DNA of 64,000 nt from Hydractinia symbiolongicarpus. Taxonomy: Eukaryota > Cnidaria > Hydrozoa > Anthoathecata > Hydractiniidae. The notes under the pieces were generated by a model. That model did not search any database and had not been told where the DNA came from. It saw only the letters and a program-made list of their open reading frames with translations. Each line of letters begins with the position of its first letter. Position 1 is the first letter of the stretch. Below, one piece after another: positions 1-11,469 of the stretch. The translations under genes and the position numbers were made by a program. The DNA lies in the NCBI RefSeq assembly GCF_029227915.1, contig NC_079886.1:11985501-12049500 (forward strand). Direction: 5' to 3'.

Positions 1-1490
1 ATAACTTTTTAACTGTTTAACTGTATTTATTTATTATTTTTAAACCTGATAATGGGTTGTGGGGCAAATAAAATAAAAAATAAAAAGCCCTTGCAGGCTT
101 AAAGATTTCGGATTTGTAGCTTGCGTTCGTCCACTTCCATCGAACCTTCTGTACATTCTTAAGTTGAAGTCAAAAATGTTCTTGAATAGTGCCAATAAGT
201 GCGTGAGGATACTGTCCAAAATTACATTTTCACTATGCATATAGAGGGAAAGATACTAAGAGGGTAAAATTTGCCATCAGGGTGACAATGTAGGCTTTAA
301 ATGACACATTTGAAACAAGCAAAACATTCACTAGTTGATTGTTAATCCATTTAGTATCGATTAAACATTTACTGAGAGTTTATAGTGGCTGTTCATTTTT
401 AGTTAATTTTTTCCAAGTTACATCGACGATACAACAGCATACAGGTAAATCAGTGTTTGGAAGTTTGATCTGAAAACGCACTTCTTTCCTGCAACATGAC
501 GCACCGAATTCCAACATACGAGAACTGACAGTTGTCAACACCATTTTGTGTACATACTAGTTTATGAAACTAAAGCTTGTCTGGTAATCGATGTTTATGA
601 CTAGTGGAATTGTATTGGCAAGGTGTTTGAACACACATGTTGAACTATGTAATGAAATTAACAGTACAACTTTGTCTGCTTGTTCAGTTTTAATGAAGCT
701 ATTTCCATCGCTATTACATTGCCATGGTATTGGAATATGGATGTTGAACTATTGGATGATTTCAACAATGGTAATAAATTATGATTGAAAAACAAGGACG
801 TGTGTTGTACCTTATTCCAAATAGCACTTCATATTCGATAAAAAGTGCACAAGATGTAATTTGAAAATTAACTACACATTGCTGTATTCGACATGTATGC
901 CATATCTCAGAAAATCGCTTTATTAAACTTTCAGAGATGGTTATTAATTAATGTTCCACCTTACAACAAACAGAATACAGAAGATGCTTCTTCATTGTTC
1001 AGGGTTCAGTGAAGTTCTTCTTATCTAACATGCAAGTGGTTGTATACTACTCCATTTTCAGTATCATATCAGCTTCACTATCAAGTTCTTAATTTTGCCA
1101 CTTTCAAAATACATCCACATATTTTGCAACATTTTTACAACGTCAAATGATACTCAACATTTCAAGTAAGTGGAAATAAAGAAGCTAGCTGGCTATCACT
1201 CATGTGCTCATGTGACAAATTTACTCAGAAAAGCTTATTAGATCAGAACATTACAATGACAGAAATGCCTGTCTAGTTCCTCTCACTGAAAACGCCATCA
1301 TGAAAACAAACTTTATGTTTACGACAGCATATTCTGCTTTTATGACAAGGGGGTAAAATATGAGGAGAATAAAGGAAGTAACAATACAACCTACTAGGGT
1401 CCCGTATGAAAATAGCCTCTTTACCCTAAATGTAACCTTATTTAATACTTTTATAACTTTTAAATAATTTTGTGTTAACCATAATGTGTC
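1..1490. other. Non-coding DNA, no gene seen
   Basis: AT-rich sequence without a convincing coding region; the short open frames lack codon bias and homology. Around 92-112 a motif of the form AAGCCC..GGCTTAAAGATTTC resembles the termini of the dispersed repeat at 30012-30524 and 48078-48571, so a further relative of that family may lie near the left edge. Confidence 0.5.
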
Positions 1491-3301
1491 AAAAAGTGAG
1501 AGAGTCCCGATCGCGAGTAACTATACACAAGTATACGAGTACGGGTACATTAAATGCCGAGTAAAGTGCAAGACGAGTACGAGTAATCGGCGAGTATACT
1601 ACTCCATACCCTCGAGTATTGCCTCTTGCGCATGCGAGTACAGTATCGATAGCTCACATTGTGAAAACTTTTACTTCGTATTCGCGTCGTAAGAAATAAC
1701 ATTTTATTTTACATATTTTTTTTTTATGTTGCAACAAATTCTCTTTAGTTTACGTAAAAATGTATACGTTGCTGTAATGGCTCTTTATAACTTTGAATTT
1801 ATATGGTTAATTTCTCACCGACGAGGAAACCCTTTGCTATTTACATCTGTTATCTAAATGCTTTTTTCTCCTAGCTAAATGTTTTGTTGCTACATTCAAA
1901 CATTATTCCTTTTTCTTCGCAAGCATGAATTAAACAATGAACTCTGGAGACTAAATTAAGCCAATCACATTTAATTTTATTGTTTTGTAAGTAACCAAAA
2001 GTAAAAATGTGGATCCAGTGAGAATGATATGCACCCGAATTTTGAGTGAGTAATTACTTCAAAATGGGTTGTCATAAATTATAAGTGCTAATAATTAGCA
2101 TTTAAATAGCATTTAATTATAAATGCTAATAATTATAATGGCAAAATGCTGATAGCTATCAGCATTTCGCCATTTTGAAAGTTTAAAGGAGCATTTCAGC
2201 ACTAAATTTCAGCGCTAAATTTTGTTTCTATGAAGCTTTATGTTCTTATCTGAAAAATATTATATTAAAAAATAACGTGTCCTAGTTAAAATGCATAAAA
2301 ATAAACAAAATAATAAATTATTACAGATCGTCTGTAACAACGATGTACAGAAGATTCTTTCTCATGTTTTTATAATTTTATTATCCATTCTCATCTTACC
2401 GATCATAGTGTGCATAATAAAATAAGCGGCAGTAATGGGGAGGACAAAGTTTTATGTGTCTTATTAATTGTATTTTTAATTTTTTTTTACATACTTTGTG
2501 GGCACCTGTTGTTTGAAAGTAGTGAATATAAAAAAGAAAAGAAAGAATGAGTATCATTTAAACTAAATTGTTACATTTTTTTACTGTTTTTTAACAGCAT
2601 TTATCAATTTAGTCCTGGGCACTAGCTTGTGAAATACATGTCAATAACTTATATAACTATATTATTCTATTACCAGAAGCAAATCATTTCAATATTCTCA
2701 ATGTGATTTGCTAGATTAGAATAACATTCAACACAAAAGAAAAATTTATCTCCAGAATCGTGTTTTAGAGAGAGTGAGGAGATCTTTATTCTTTATTCTT
2801 TCCCGCAGTTGAGTTGAATATAACGCGAATCAGTTTAGACTTGTCTGGCTCTTCGGAGTGTCAGGTCCCTGTGGCATGGTTCCAAATGGGACTTCTGATT
2901 CGATCGTAAATCAACAAAACGCCAGGGCTTAAAGTGTTAGCATGTAATCGTAATGCCAGCTTCAACTCACTATTGAACATAGAAAATTAACGAACAAAGA
3001 AAATAACAATGTAAAAATAGTGTTTTTCAATAAATCCAACACCAACATAAAAGCATATTGGCTGCAAGTGCATTCTCCGCCAGTTTCTCGTTTAATTATA
3101 TCGTTTGCCTTTCACGCACGCCAGCGAGTACTGTGAGAGTACAGTAGCAAAAATGTGCGAGTATTTTTGACGTACTCGTACGCGCATTATACTCGTTGCG
3201 TACTCGTGGAATACCCACGGAAGAAATTACTCGTACCCGTAGTTTAATACTCGTGTATAGTTACTCGCGATCGGTACTGTATATTTCGGGTACAGCCCCT
3301 G
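1491..3301. mobile_element. Non-autonomous DNA transposon, hAT-like, with GAGTAC-rich inverted arms
   Basis: The left arm (about 1491-1690) and the right arm (about 3118-3290) are inverted copies: both read CCGATCGCGAGTAACTATAC inward, followed by many degenerate GAGTA/GAGTACG units. The right tip, read inward, is CAGGGGCTGTACCC, which looks like a hAT terminus (CAGGG-type). The matching left tip is not clear and no target duplication was found, so the left boundary is approximate. The interior has no transposase. Known: hAT and other DNA transposons often carry subterminal repeats that bind transposase. Inference: the GAGTAC units play that role here. Confidence 0.6.
2138..2173. repeat. 36-bp palindrome without a loop
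   Basis: Two 18-nt arms meet with no spacer (centre GATAGCTATC) and differ at one position. It lies in the middle of the hAT-like element. Neighbouring bases repeat GCTAATAATTA-type words. Confidence 0.75.
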
Positions 3302-4954
3302 GGATTATTTTTCAACACAAAGCAACCCGGCCTGAACCCTGATTGGTGGTCCTTTCCATCACAAAAAATACTCGAACCTGATTGGTTGCATTATACGTCA
3401 TTACAAGAAACGTGAATAAAGTTTTTAATAATTTTTTTTTCACATTTTATTCAGATGTTATACAATGTCCTTAATATCTTTTTAGTAAGATTTTTTTTTT
3501 ACCTTGGTTTCCCTTTAATGGTAATATCTAAGTATTACATAAAGTTTCCTAGTGCTGCATGTGCTTTGCCTCACTGATTTCCATAAGTATACTGGCTAAC
3601 TTCTCCCCGAGCACTTCTGTTTTTTCTCACCGTGCCCATGAGTCAGAGAGGGGGGTGTTTGTACAGGGGATAAGAATTAATCATGGTTGTTTCTTACGTC
3701 GATTCAAAGATTTTAACGACTTGGCGTGGTAATACTTGCAATGTCTTTTTTCAAAACTCTGCTTTGAATAAATGCAAGAAAATCCTAAAAATTGCATCTC
3801 AATTTTTCCCCACTTTTTGAAATCGTATTTTGCGAAATGCGAAGTGCAATCTTGTTATGGTTAGCATTTATTACACATTATAATTAAGGGACCATCTCCA
3901 CCATCATTGATCGTTTCCAGATTGTATCATCATTTTTGTTCTACGGCTTTAGCCGTTAGAACTTTAAAATGGACTTCTTTTTTTGCCACCGTTTTTACTA
4001 TTGAGACTACTGAAGCACGGAAGGGTACCAGTCTAGTGTAGTGATATGTAAATTATTAGTTTTTGAATGTTGATAACAGAACTACCCTGTTGAACGATAC
4101 AAAAACCTATTATTTTTACAAATAAATCTTTTTTAATTATTAATTTATGTTCAGTTGGTTTCACCAGTTTCACCAAGCTACAATGGTCGTTTGTTATTAT
4201 TTTTTGTGATCTAAATTCCTTAAGCTAGATTTGTATTTGCTTACAAGGAGTTTCAACAGGCTAAAATTATTTTAAAAAATCGAAATAAATCAAAAATGCT
4301 TTTATTGATTTTTACGTTTCATATGTAGTTTTCAAAAAAGCGGTGTTTACAAACTTAACTCATTTTTGTACTTTCGTATTTTTCTTTCGTCTTTTGCTGT
4401 GCCAGTTGAAAATAACTAATTATTAATAATGTGATCATTTTTTCTGCCCAATTTTGAGAACTACAGCAAATGCTCCCCCACGGAAGATTTGGTATAAATC
4501 ACTTATACGCCGTAGAACTTCCTGCCAAAACGGCTGGTTTATATAAAATCGTTTACAGATCGTTTCATGAAATAAACATGAAGTGATTTGAAACAATTTG
4601 GAAACAATTGTAATTTATTTGTTTTTTTAAGCTCAAAAATGATATGAAGTGGAAGCAAATTGGAAACAATTTGGAAACGATTTCAAAGCCATTTTAAAAT
4701 GAATCTACAAACAAAATTTAAAATAAATTACAAAATAAATTTTAAAACAAATTGTTTCCCCAAAGCAATTAAAAAAATAAATAAAATTGTGATGAATTTG
4801 TTACGTGAAACTATTTTTAAACATTCTTCGAAAAATGTCACAAAAATTTATGCACTGTTAATTTCTTTGAAAGGACACAAAATTGTGTATTTATAGTTTC
4901 AGTCTACAGCAAGCTCTTTGCTTTCCACAATCCCGCTCTCATTCTTTTAAAATA
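3302..4954. other. Non-coding DNA, no gene seen
   Basis: AT-rich sequence with homopolymer runs. At about 4570-4720 there are several diverged copies of TTGGAAACAATTTGGAAACG-type words, which reappear near 8270-8400; they probably belong to the same old repeat as the 53-bp array. No exon or RNA gene could be supported. Confidence 0.5.
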
Positions 4955-5053
4955 ATGTATGACAATCTTTTAGCTTTTAACGATCCAGTTTTCATCATTT
5001 TCAAAGATCTACGGCAATTTTTTTCGCTTTGAACGATGCCATTTTGACTGTAC

Positions 5054-6411
5054 AATACTAGCCTGAAACCCAGCGTTGAAATGCCAGATTAAGCCACAAG
5101 TAACTGTGTTACCTGTGGTTCAACACCCAGTGAAGCGATTAATAAGTACCGTAAACTGTGCTACATATGCAAGTGGAGCGCTTTAGTACAGGTATATGCA
5201 GTATGTCATAAATCTCAAACACAACATTATGGTGTTTCCGGTGTAATATATTGTCAAAATACAGTATTCCACAACTTAAGCCAAAATAAAAACACAGTTT
5301 ACAACCCGTTGTTACTCCGTCATAGTGAAACGGTTGGTCAATATTATTTTATTTTGGAAAATAAAGTGAAAGTTTAAAAGTTAATCGTAACAACGGGTTA
5401 AGTATTCAGTACCGGTAAAAAATTTTGCACATCCCTAAAGGCGCGCAATAATGGTTTTAATAGTCGTTAACATCAGGCTGAGTGCTTAGTACAGGGAAAC
5501 CATGTCGCACATAAGTAGAAAACTTCGATTTAAAAAGAAATACAGGAAACAGCCCATCAATACCCAGTTAAAAAATTACTAAGCAATTTTACTTTCCGGA
5601 ATAAGTTTCATAACAGTAATTAAAGGTGTAGCTACCTAATTTCATTTAGCATAAGAATTATTAAGAATTTTGTTGTAGCCAAACTTTATTTGGCTACTTT
5701 CACTTTTTTTTCAGAGGAAGCTAAAAAGCTAGGTAGATAACCATACCTTCTAATACAAATAAATACTTTAAAAAAATAGAAATAAATAAGGCCAGCCGGC
5801 CTTTATGCTCCCTTATAATCTTCCGTTGTAGCCAAAATCTTAAAATTGGTTTGTCTAACATTTATATGAGGCTAGACAATGTGACAATAAATTAATCTTA
5901 ACCTGTGGAAACATAAATAACAAAGAAAACTAATACAAAGCTTTAGTGGGTGGCTGGGTAGCTATAGCTTGTCTGTTAGGTAAACAAAAAAACAAAAAAC
6001 AAAAATTCCTGGAAAATAGTTCAAAAAACCTGTAATCTTGTTAATACGCGAATAGTAATCTTAGAAGTATCGCAAACTTAAAAAAATAAAGCAAACAGTT
6101 AAGAGACCTACAAACGTAACAGCGACCACAACCAGGATTCGGTTGCTTGCATCTTCTTAAACTGATTTGCCAGAGCGTAAAAAAGTTGAAAGTGCCAATG
6201 TGCTAATAACGCAGACAAAAATAACTTAACAAAAGGAAAACGCAGGCAACAAAATTTAAGACTTGCTGATTGGTTGATTTATTGATAAATTCGCACCAAA
6301 TGTAGTAAAAGCAGGAAAACAAAATGGAATCTCCTCCGTACGGTATTAAAATAGTCTGTGTATTTGTTTTTCTGCAACATAGCACAGAATAGGGCTATTA
6401 TTAAAGAGACA
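5054..6411. other. Unassigned insert inside the 53-bp repeat array
   Basis: This stretch separates two blocks of the 53-bp array, so it is probably an insertion, but I could not match its ends as terminal repeats or define a target duplication. It contains an inverted pair, AACCCGTTGTTAC near 5307 and its complement near 5387. No coding capacity is evident. Confidence 0.35.
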
Positions 6412-6942
6412 GAGCGATCTTTTCAATCCTGTTTTCATGATTTTTAAACAATCTACAGCCATGTTTTCACTTTCTACAATGCTGTTTTGACCGTTTTTAA
6501 AAGACCTACAATGATCTTTTTCACTTTATACAGTACTGGAATCAGGACACCTAACATCGTGAGCGCGTATCATGCGCGACACAAACGAACCGCGATCCTA
6601 TCGTGACCATCGCGATAGAAAAAATGTTAACAAAGAGCTTCGCGATAGTAGCGATGCATAAAAAAATAACGATGCTATCGCGATCGTCACTATTAATCGA
6701 GATTGTCGTGATGGATCACGAATAACATTAAAAATATTAAACAATAGATGTGTATTGCTAATTTTGTGTCTTTGTTTTTTGTTTTTTTACATTTAAAAAT
6801 TCTTTTGCATCTTGTATTTTTATTAGAAATTGGATTTTAAAAATAAGGTGACTCCAACTTAATTACTTGTTCTATGCGCGAAGTAGATAGTAGTTTACAG
6901 TCTGTTGGTAGGCGAAATAAAAATAATTTTATTGAGAATGCA

Positions 6943-7170
6943 TAAATACTCGGAACAACAAAAAATAAAAACAACAACGGAGGAGGGTGTTACGACAAGC
7001 ATATTTTTCTATGTATGTTTTGCTTGTATTAGCGAATGTTAAATTAGCGAATGTCCGGTTTAATAAAAGTTCACGGAAAAATAAGAATGTATTGTCGGAA
7101 CAACAACAAAATAATAATAAAAAAATAACAACAGAGGAGGGTGTTACGACAACCGTTTTCTACGTATTTT
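6943..7170. repeat. Diverged direct repeat within the MITE
   Basis: Two copies of a ~140-bp unit: each starts CGGAACAACAA, continues with A-rich sequence and contains GAGGAGGGTGTTACGACAA. A third partial copy with AAGGTGTTACGACA sits near 7652. Confidence 0.6.
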
Positions 7171-7289
7171 TGCATAATGCACGCAGTTTATATTTTTTAG
7201 TTACGAAGGAAAAATAATAATAATTTGTCTCACTAAAAAAATGTAAGAAGTACTCAAGGTGAAAAGATAAAAATACTTGCATGTAAAAA

Positions 7290-7465
7290 ACTTGTTTTCA
7301 AAAGTTATGCAGCAAGTTTTTTTGTGTTGTTTTGAAAGCTGTACAGCAAGAATTATTCTTGTGCTGTTTGGAAAGTTATACAGAATATACCTGTGTTGTT
7401 TTGAAAGATATACAGCAGGTTTTACTTAGGCTGTTTCGAAACTTATACAGCAAGTTATTATTTTC
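7290..7465. repeat. Short-period minisatellite within the MITE
   Basis: Four to five imperfect units of about 50-55 bp, each carrying TTTTGAAAGCTGTACAGCAAG or a near variant followed by a T-rich spacer with TGTGTTG/TGTGCTG. Confidence 0.6.
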
Positions 7466-8502
7466 CCACTTAAAATAATAAAACACAAAATTTAATATAA
7501 TAAAAAAGTTAAGTGTTCTTTTAATGTTTTTTGCGCAGTCTTATAAGAAAATTAATATTTAAGTGCAAAAAAGTTTTATGGACTTAGTTTAGTTGACAAT
7601 ATTTAAAGTCTTTTGCGACATTAAAATTATTTATTTATTTCATAACGAAGGAAGGTGTTACGACATTCATAATCTTTTTTTTCGCGAGATGGGATAAGAA
7701 AATGTTTGTTTGTTGATATTTTTATTATCGTGAAAGTTAGGTTCAGGCGGGCCCGTGGAACAACTAAATAAGTTAGAGTCTAAACAAGAAAAAAGCTTAC
7801 GACAACGAAAATATTTTTGATTTAAAAAAAAAACAAAAAACAATTATTCATATTTAATTGCGCTATTCTCTCATGACAATAATTAAGTGATTTTTATAAT
7901 GTTTAAAGATGTATCATGATGGTCGCGATATGGATCGCAAAAGTCACGATGCATCGTGAAAGTCGACCCCACGATGGATCGCAACCTTCATTATGCTAAA
8001 AACTTTAACCATCACGACAGCATCGTGAATCGTGAGCGACGCGCATGATACAAGATCCACGATGTTAGGCGTCCTGATTCCAGTACTGTACTATGCCGTT
8101 TTCATGATTTAAGCTATGACAATTTTTTCACTTTATTGATTCCATTTTAATTGTTATTAAACGATCCACTGTGATCTTTTCACTTTTTTGTTTTGTTAAT
8201 TTTGTGCAGATATTTACAAAATTTGATAGTTAATTTCTTTTGAAATTAACGATGTGTAATTAACATGTGTTTATTGGAAGCAATTTTGAAACAATTTGAA
8301 CTGAATCAAATAATAATTGTGTTGAAACAAATCAATTTAAATTTTTTTGAAACGGTAAATAAATTAGAAACTATTTGGAAACAACTACAAAACGATTTTA
8401 ATTCACCAATTTTTAATATTGGTTTCAAAATCATGTGGAGAATAAAATATTATACAAATTGAAACCATTATTTTTAAAACAATTGTGGAGAGTATCCCTT
8501 AC

Positions 8503-8587
8503 CATTTTCACTCAACCATTGTACACAGTAAACTTCTCCTTTATGACCATTTAATACATGAACTATTTTTCCAGCATAAACATTGTC
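8503..8587 (-). CDS. ELP2: Elp2-like host gene, exon 2
   Basis: An 85-nt exon on the minus strand between a good acceptor (T-run then AG at 8589-8588) and a GTAAGG donor. It encodes a WD40 strand pair, ...KIVHVLNGHKGEVYCVQW..., which fits the start of the first WD repeat of Elongator complex protein 2. It joins exon 1 in phase 0 and leaves in phase 1. Elp2 is a WD40 scaffold subunit of the nuclear/cytoplasmic Elongator complex, which modifies wobble uridines in tRNA. The next exons must lie beyond the left edge of the window or are too short to see. Family identity rests on my recognition of the N-terminal pattern. Confidence 0.6.
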
Positions 8588-8625
8588 CTAAAAAACAAAG
8601 AAAACATTTCATAATTTTTTCTGTA

Positions 8626-8766
8626 TCTATATATTAAAATACCCGTACACGTCTGTCTGTCTGTCACGCAAAATGGTAGCTTAGCTGCGCGAGTAGCGAG
8701 ACGCATGCAATGCGGTATAAAAAAGGCGGGCGAACCCGTGGATTTTTTCCTCGGGCTAACGACTAG
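8626..8766. mobile_element. Short non-autonomous Helitron
   Basis: The 141-bp element starts TCTATATATTAAAATAC after an A and ends CGACTAG before a T, matching the Helitron rule (5' TC, 3' CTRR, insertion between A and T, no target duplication). A GTCTGTCTGTC tract near the 5' end and a short hairpin (CCCG...CGGG) just before the 3' tip also fit. It lies in the intron between the two Elp2-like exons. Confidence 0.65.
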
Positions 8767-9398
8767 TATATAAGAATTTCTGAAGTTATTGTTGAAAGCT
8801 TCCTAAAATTTTTTTTATTAACTTCTCTATGCTACAAGTTTCCAGAGTTTAAAACTAAAACTCTGATACAGAGTTTTGCATACTCCATGAAAAAATACGA
8901 AATCTTTGTTCCACTTCTTGATTGGCTATATTTTCATAAAATTTCCACACATCGGTTTTTTAAGAGGCAATTGCAAAAGTTTATATAGTTTTTGTTCTCA
9001 TTCTTGCTTTTTATTGTTCTTTGTTCTTCCCATATATATTATGTAGGCAAAAATTGCTCTAAAGAAAATTAAGAAAAGTGATTTTGTTTTCATGAACACA
9101 TTTTTTAATTTAAGAATATTGTCTTTTTAATTATTTTTTAATGTTTTATGCAAGAATAATGACGAAAGAATAATAATCTATATAATAATACGCTAACTAT
9201 GTGTGTGTCTGTCTGTAACAGGCAAAGTGGATATGTTCAATTTTCTTTGATGTTGCCGAAAAATGCATGTCTAATATGTTAAATTTTCTGACGTTACAGC
9301 GTGATGTCAATAACACTACTTTAACATGAATATCTTCTATTAAATTAATGAAGCCATTATAGTGCACCTAAAGTTGTGAGGCCAAATAACTTGGAAAC

Positions 9399-9537
9399 TG
9401 AGAGATACCAGCAGGACAAGAAATAACATGTGTGTCTCGTAATATAGTTAAATACAAAGAGACTATATACACTTCATTCTGTGCCTTATATATACAAATA
9501 TAGAACAGTCTGTATATATGCAGTCTCCGACACTACA
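9399..9537 (-). repeat. 3' LTR of the gypsy element
   Basis: 139 bp, nearly identical to 14049-14187 (two substitutions seen). It borders the polypurine tract at 9538-9555 on the minus strand. Confidence 0.9.
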
Positions 9538-9587
9538 TTACTCCCCTTTTTATTTCAAAGACTCTGGGAGATCTACTTCGTCTTCTG

Positions 9588-11427
9588 TTAGCTTAGATGG
9601 CTTCGTTCTTTCACGTGTAGATCTTCTTCCTCTTCTTCATACTCCACAGTTTGCATACTTTCATCTTCACTGGTTACTGCGTCTTTGTCCGCTTCTCCTT
9701 CACAGGTTAACGGTGGTATATCGCAGTCTGCTACAGATGTCGATTTCATGAATAGTTTCTGACTCCTTTCTTTCCCTGGGTGATTAGGAATTTTCTTAAA
9801 GAAGGTGCTATGCCGTGTGATGACATGTCCATCCCACTCTGCAGTGACTCTGCCCCCAACCTTTTTGATAATGCGATGTGGGGTTCCACAGTAGGGCGTA
9901 TCGCTCTTCTTTTGTTGCTTTTGGCATAACCCAATCACCCACTTGTAGCTCACTCTCTGCAACATATGCTTTTCGGTCTGCATATTTTTTCATCGAGGTT
10001 TGCCTTGCCTCCTGCTTGGCTGATATTTCGGTGTGGAACTTTGGCCTTTCAGCGCGGCGTGCTGCAGGCAACCGGGTTCTGTATTGTCTGCCATTGAATA
10101 AAACCTCTGCTGGACTGTGACCTGTCACTGTATGTGGAGTGCCCCGATATGCCCGCAGTAAACGCTGTAATTCGTGTCTCCAGTTCAGGTGTTTCAGGTG
10201 TCAGGACGTTTGCAAGAGCTTCTTGAGATTGTGCATAAAGTTCTCTACCATGCCATTCGTCCATGGTGCCAAGGGTATTTGCGGACCATGCTTGAATCCC
10301 ATGTATTTGGCATAGCTTGCAAATGTTGTGCTACTATAAGGCGGGCCGTTATCTGACCCTAGATATTCCGGAATTCCAAAAAGGAAAAAAATGCGATCCA
10401 TGGCCAGCAGTACTGATTGTGCAGATGTGGCGTGAACGACCTCTATAGCAGGGTACCGAGAATACATGTCTTGTACAACTAGTAGGTACTTATTACCACC
10501 CTCGATTGGCCCAAATAGGTCAGTGTTAAGTTTAATCCAGGGTTGTTCTGGTAGTGAAGAAGCTTTCATTGGTTCTTGTTGCTTCGTATCCGTTGCAGCT
10601 TGACACAGGTTGCAAAATGCTACAGATGCCTCCACCATAGCATCTATTCCTGGAAACCACATAGTGCTTCTGATGAGTTGTTTGCATTTCACTATGCCTT
10701 GATGGCCTTCATGCGCTAGTTGTACAGTTTTCTGTTGTAGCTGTGACGGTATAATGATCCTGTCTCCTCGCAATATAATACCTGAATCGTCCACACTGAT
10801 TTCTTTGAAGATGGCTTTGTAGGGTTGTAGCTCTTTCTGCCTCTTGTCAATGTATCCTTGTTGTACAGCAATGGCAAGAGATTGAAGCCTTGGATCTTCC
10901 AACGTTGTCTGCACAATCATATCAGTGGTAATAGCTGAATCACTTCTCATGACAGCATTGGTGACTAAGTATAAAGGAAATTCACTTTCTTGTTGGGATT
11001 TCTGATGAAGAGCCTGCTTTTCATCAGATGGGTTAACTGAACCAGGTTCGTGTATTAACTGGAAATTGTAGCCTTGTAGTTTTAGTTTATGCCTCAGAAT
11101 ATGTGCTGGCATGTCCTGCTTCGTTTGCTTATACAAGGCTAGTACAGGTTGATGATCTGTACTGGCAGTATATTGGGGAAGCCCATACAGATATATGTGG
11201 TTCTTCATTGTTCCAAAAACGAGAGCAAGACTTTCAATCTGTAATTGTGAGTAATTCCTTTCGGTAGGTGTATTAGCTCTACTGTCATAACGAATAGGCT
11301 TGAAGATGTTGTCTTGAGGATCTCTCTGGGCAAGGATAGAAGCAAGACCATCCTTCTTCGATCCGTCTACAATAAGCTTGGTGTCCTTACAGGGATCAAA
11401 ATAAGCCATCGTTGTGTGTTGCTTCAA
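9588..11427 (-). pseudogene. gypsy pol, C-terminal part: RNase H and integrase (broken)
   Basis: This continues the frame of the gag-pro-RT reading frame after two nonsense codons. In order: RNase H (LIVDGSKKDG..., about 11380-11130), integrase HHCC zinc domain (H..H..C.LC near 10720-10600) and the integrase core with its three acidic residues (LNTDLFG, SDNGP, GMVENF). A third stop at 10201-10203 falls right after the core. The frame then continues into the C-terminal integrase region, and a frameshift near 9900 leads into an acidic tail ending at 9588. The protein would reverse-transcribe and integrate the element if intact; with at least three stops and one frameshift it cannot be made. Confidence 0.85.
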
Positions 11428-11469
11428 AACTTCCTTTAGCTTGTTGTATGCAGTGTTGCACTCCTATGT

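Larger units (their letters stand above)
6531..8088. mobile_element. MITE-like element with CAGTACTGG terminal inverted repeats
   Basis: The left end, CAGTACTGGAATCAGGACAC, and the right end, the inverted copy with one change, frame 1558 bp without a transposase. TA is found on both flanks, consistent with a 2-bp TA duplication, but no longer duplication matches; the superfamily is therefore open. Inside the tips both arms contain many ATCGTGA/TCACGAT words on both strands. The extreme 8 bp, CAGTACTG, is its own reverse complement. Confidence 0.7.
4955..8190. repeat. Degenerate ~53-bp tandem repeat array, broken into three blocks
   Basis: Blocks at about 4955-5053, 6412-6530 and 8097-8190 share a unit of roughly 53 bp in the pattern GCCGTTTTCATGATTT, then AAACGATCTACAG, then AATCTTTTTCACTTT. 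The blocks are separated by unrelated DNA (5054-6411) and by the terminal-inverted-repeat element at 6531-8088. Inference: one ancestral array was split by later insertions. Confidence 0.6.

Noticed and set aside
4660-4896. 78-codon Lys/Asn/Phe-rich frame
   Set aside because: Made of GGAAACAATTTGG-type repeats in AT-rich DNA; no splice context or homology.
5307-5400. Inverted pair AACCCGTTGTTAC/GTAACAACGGGTT as ends of a MITE
   Set aside because: Only 13 bp arms, 67 bp apart, no target duplication; kept as a note in the unassigned insert.
6203-6385. Additional Elp2 exons on the minus strand left of 8503
   Set aside because: No WD40-like peptide with splice sites could be found; open frames there are composition-driven.
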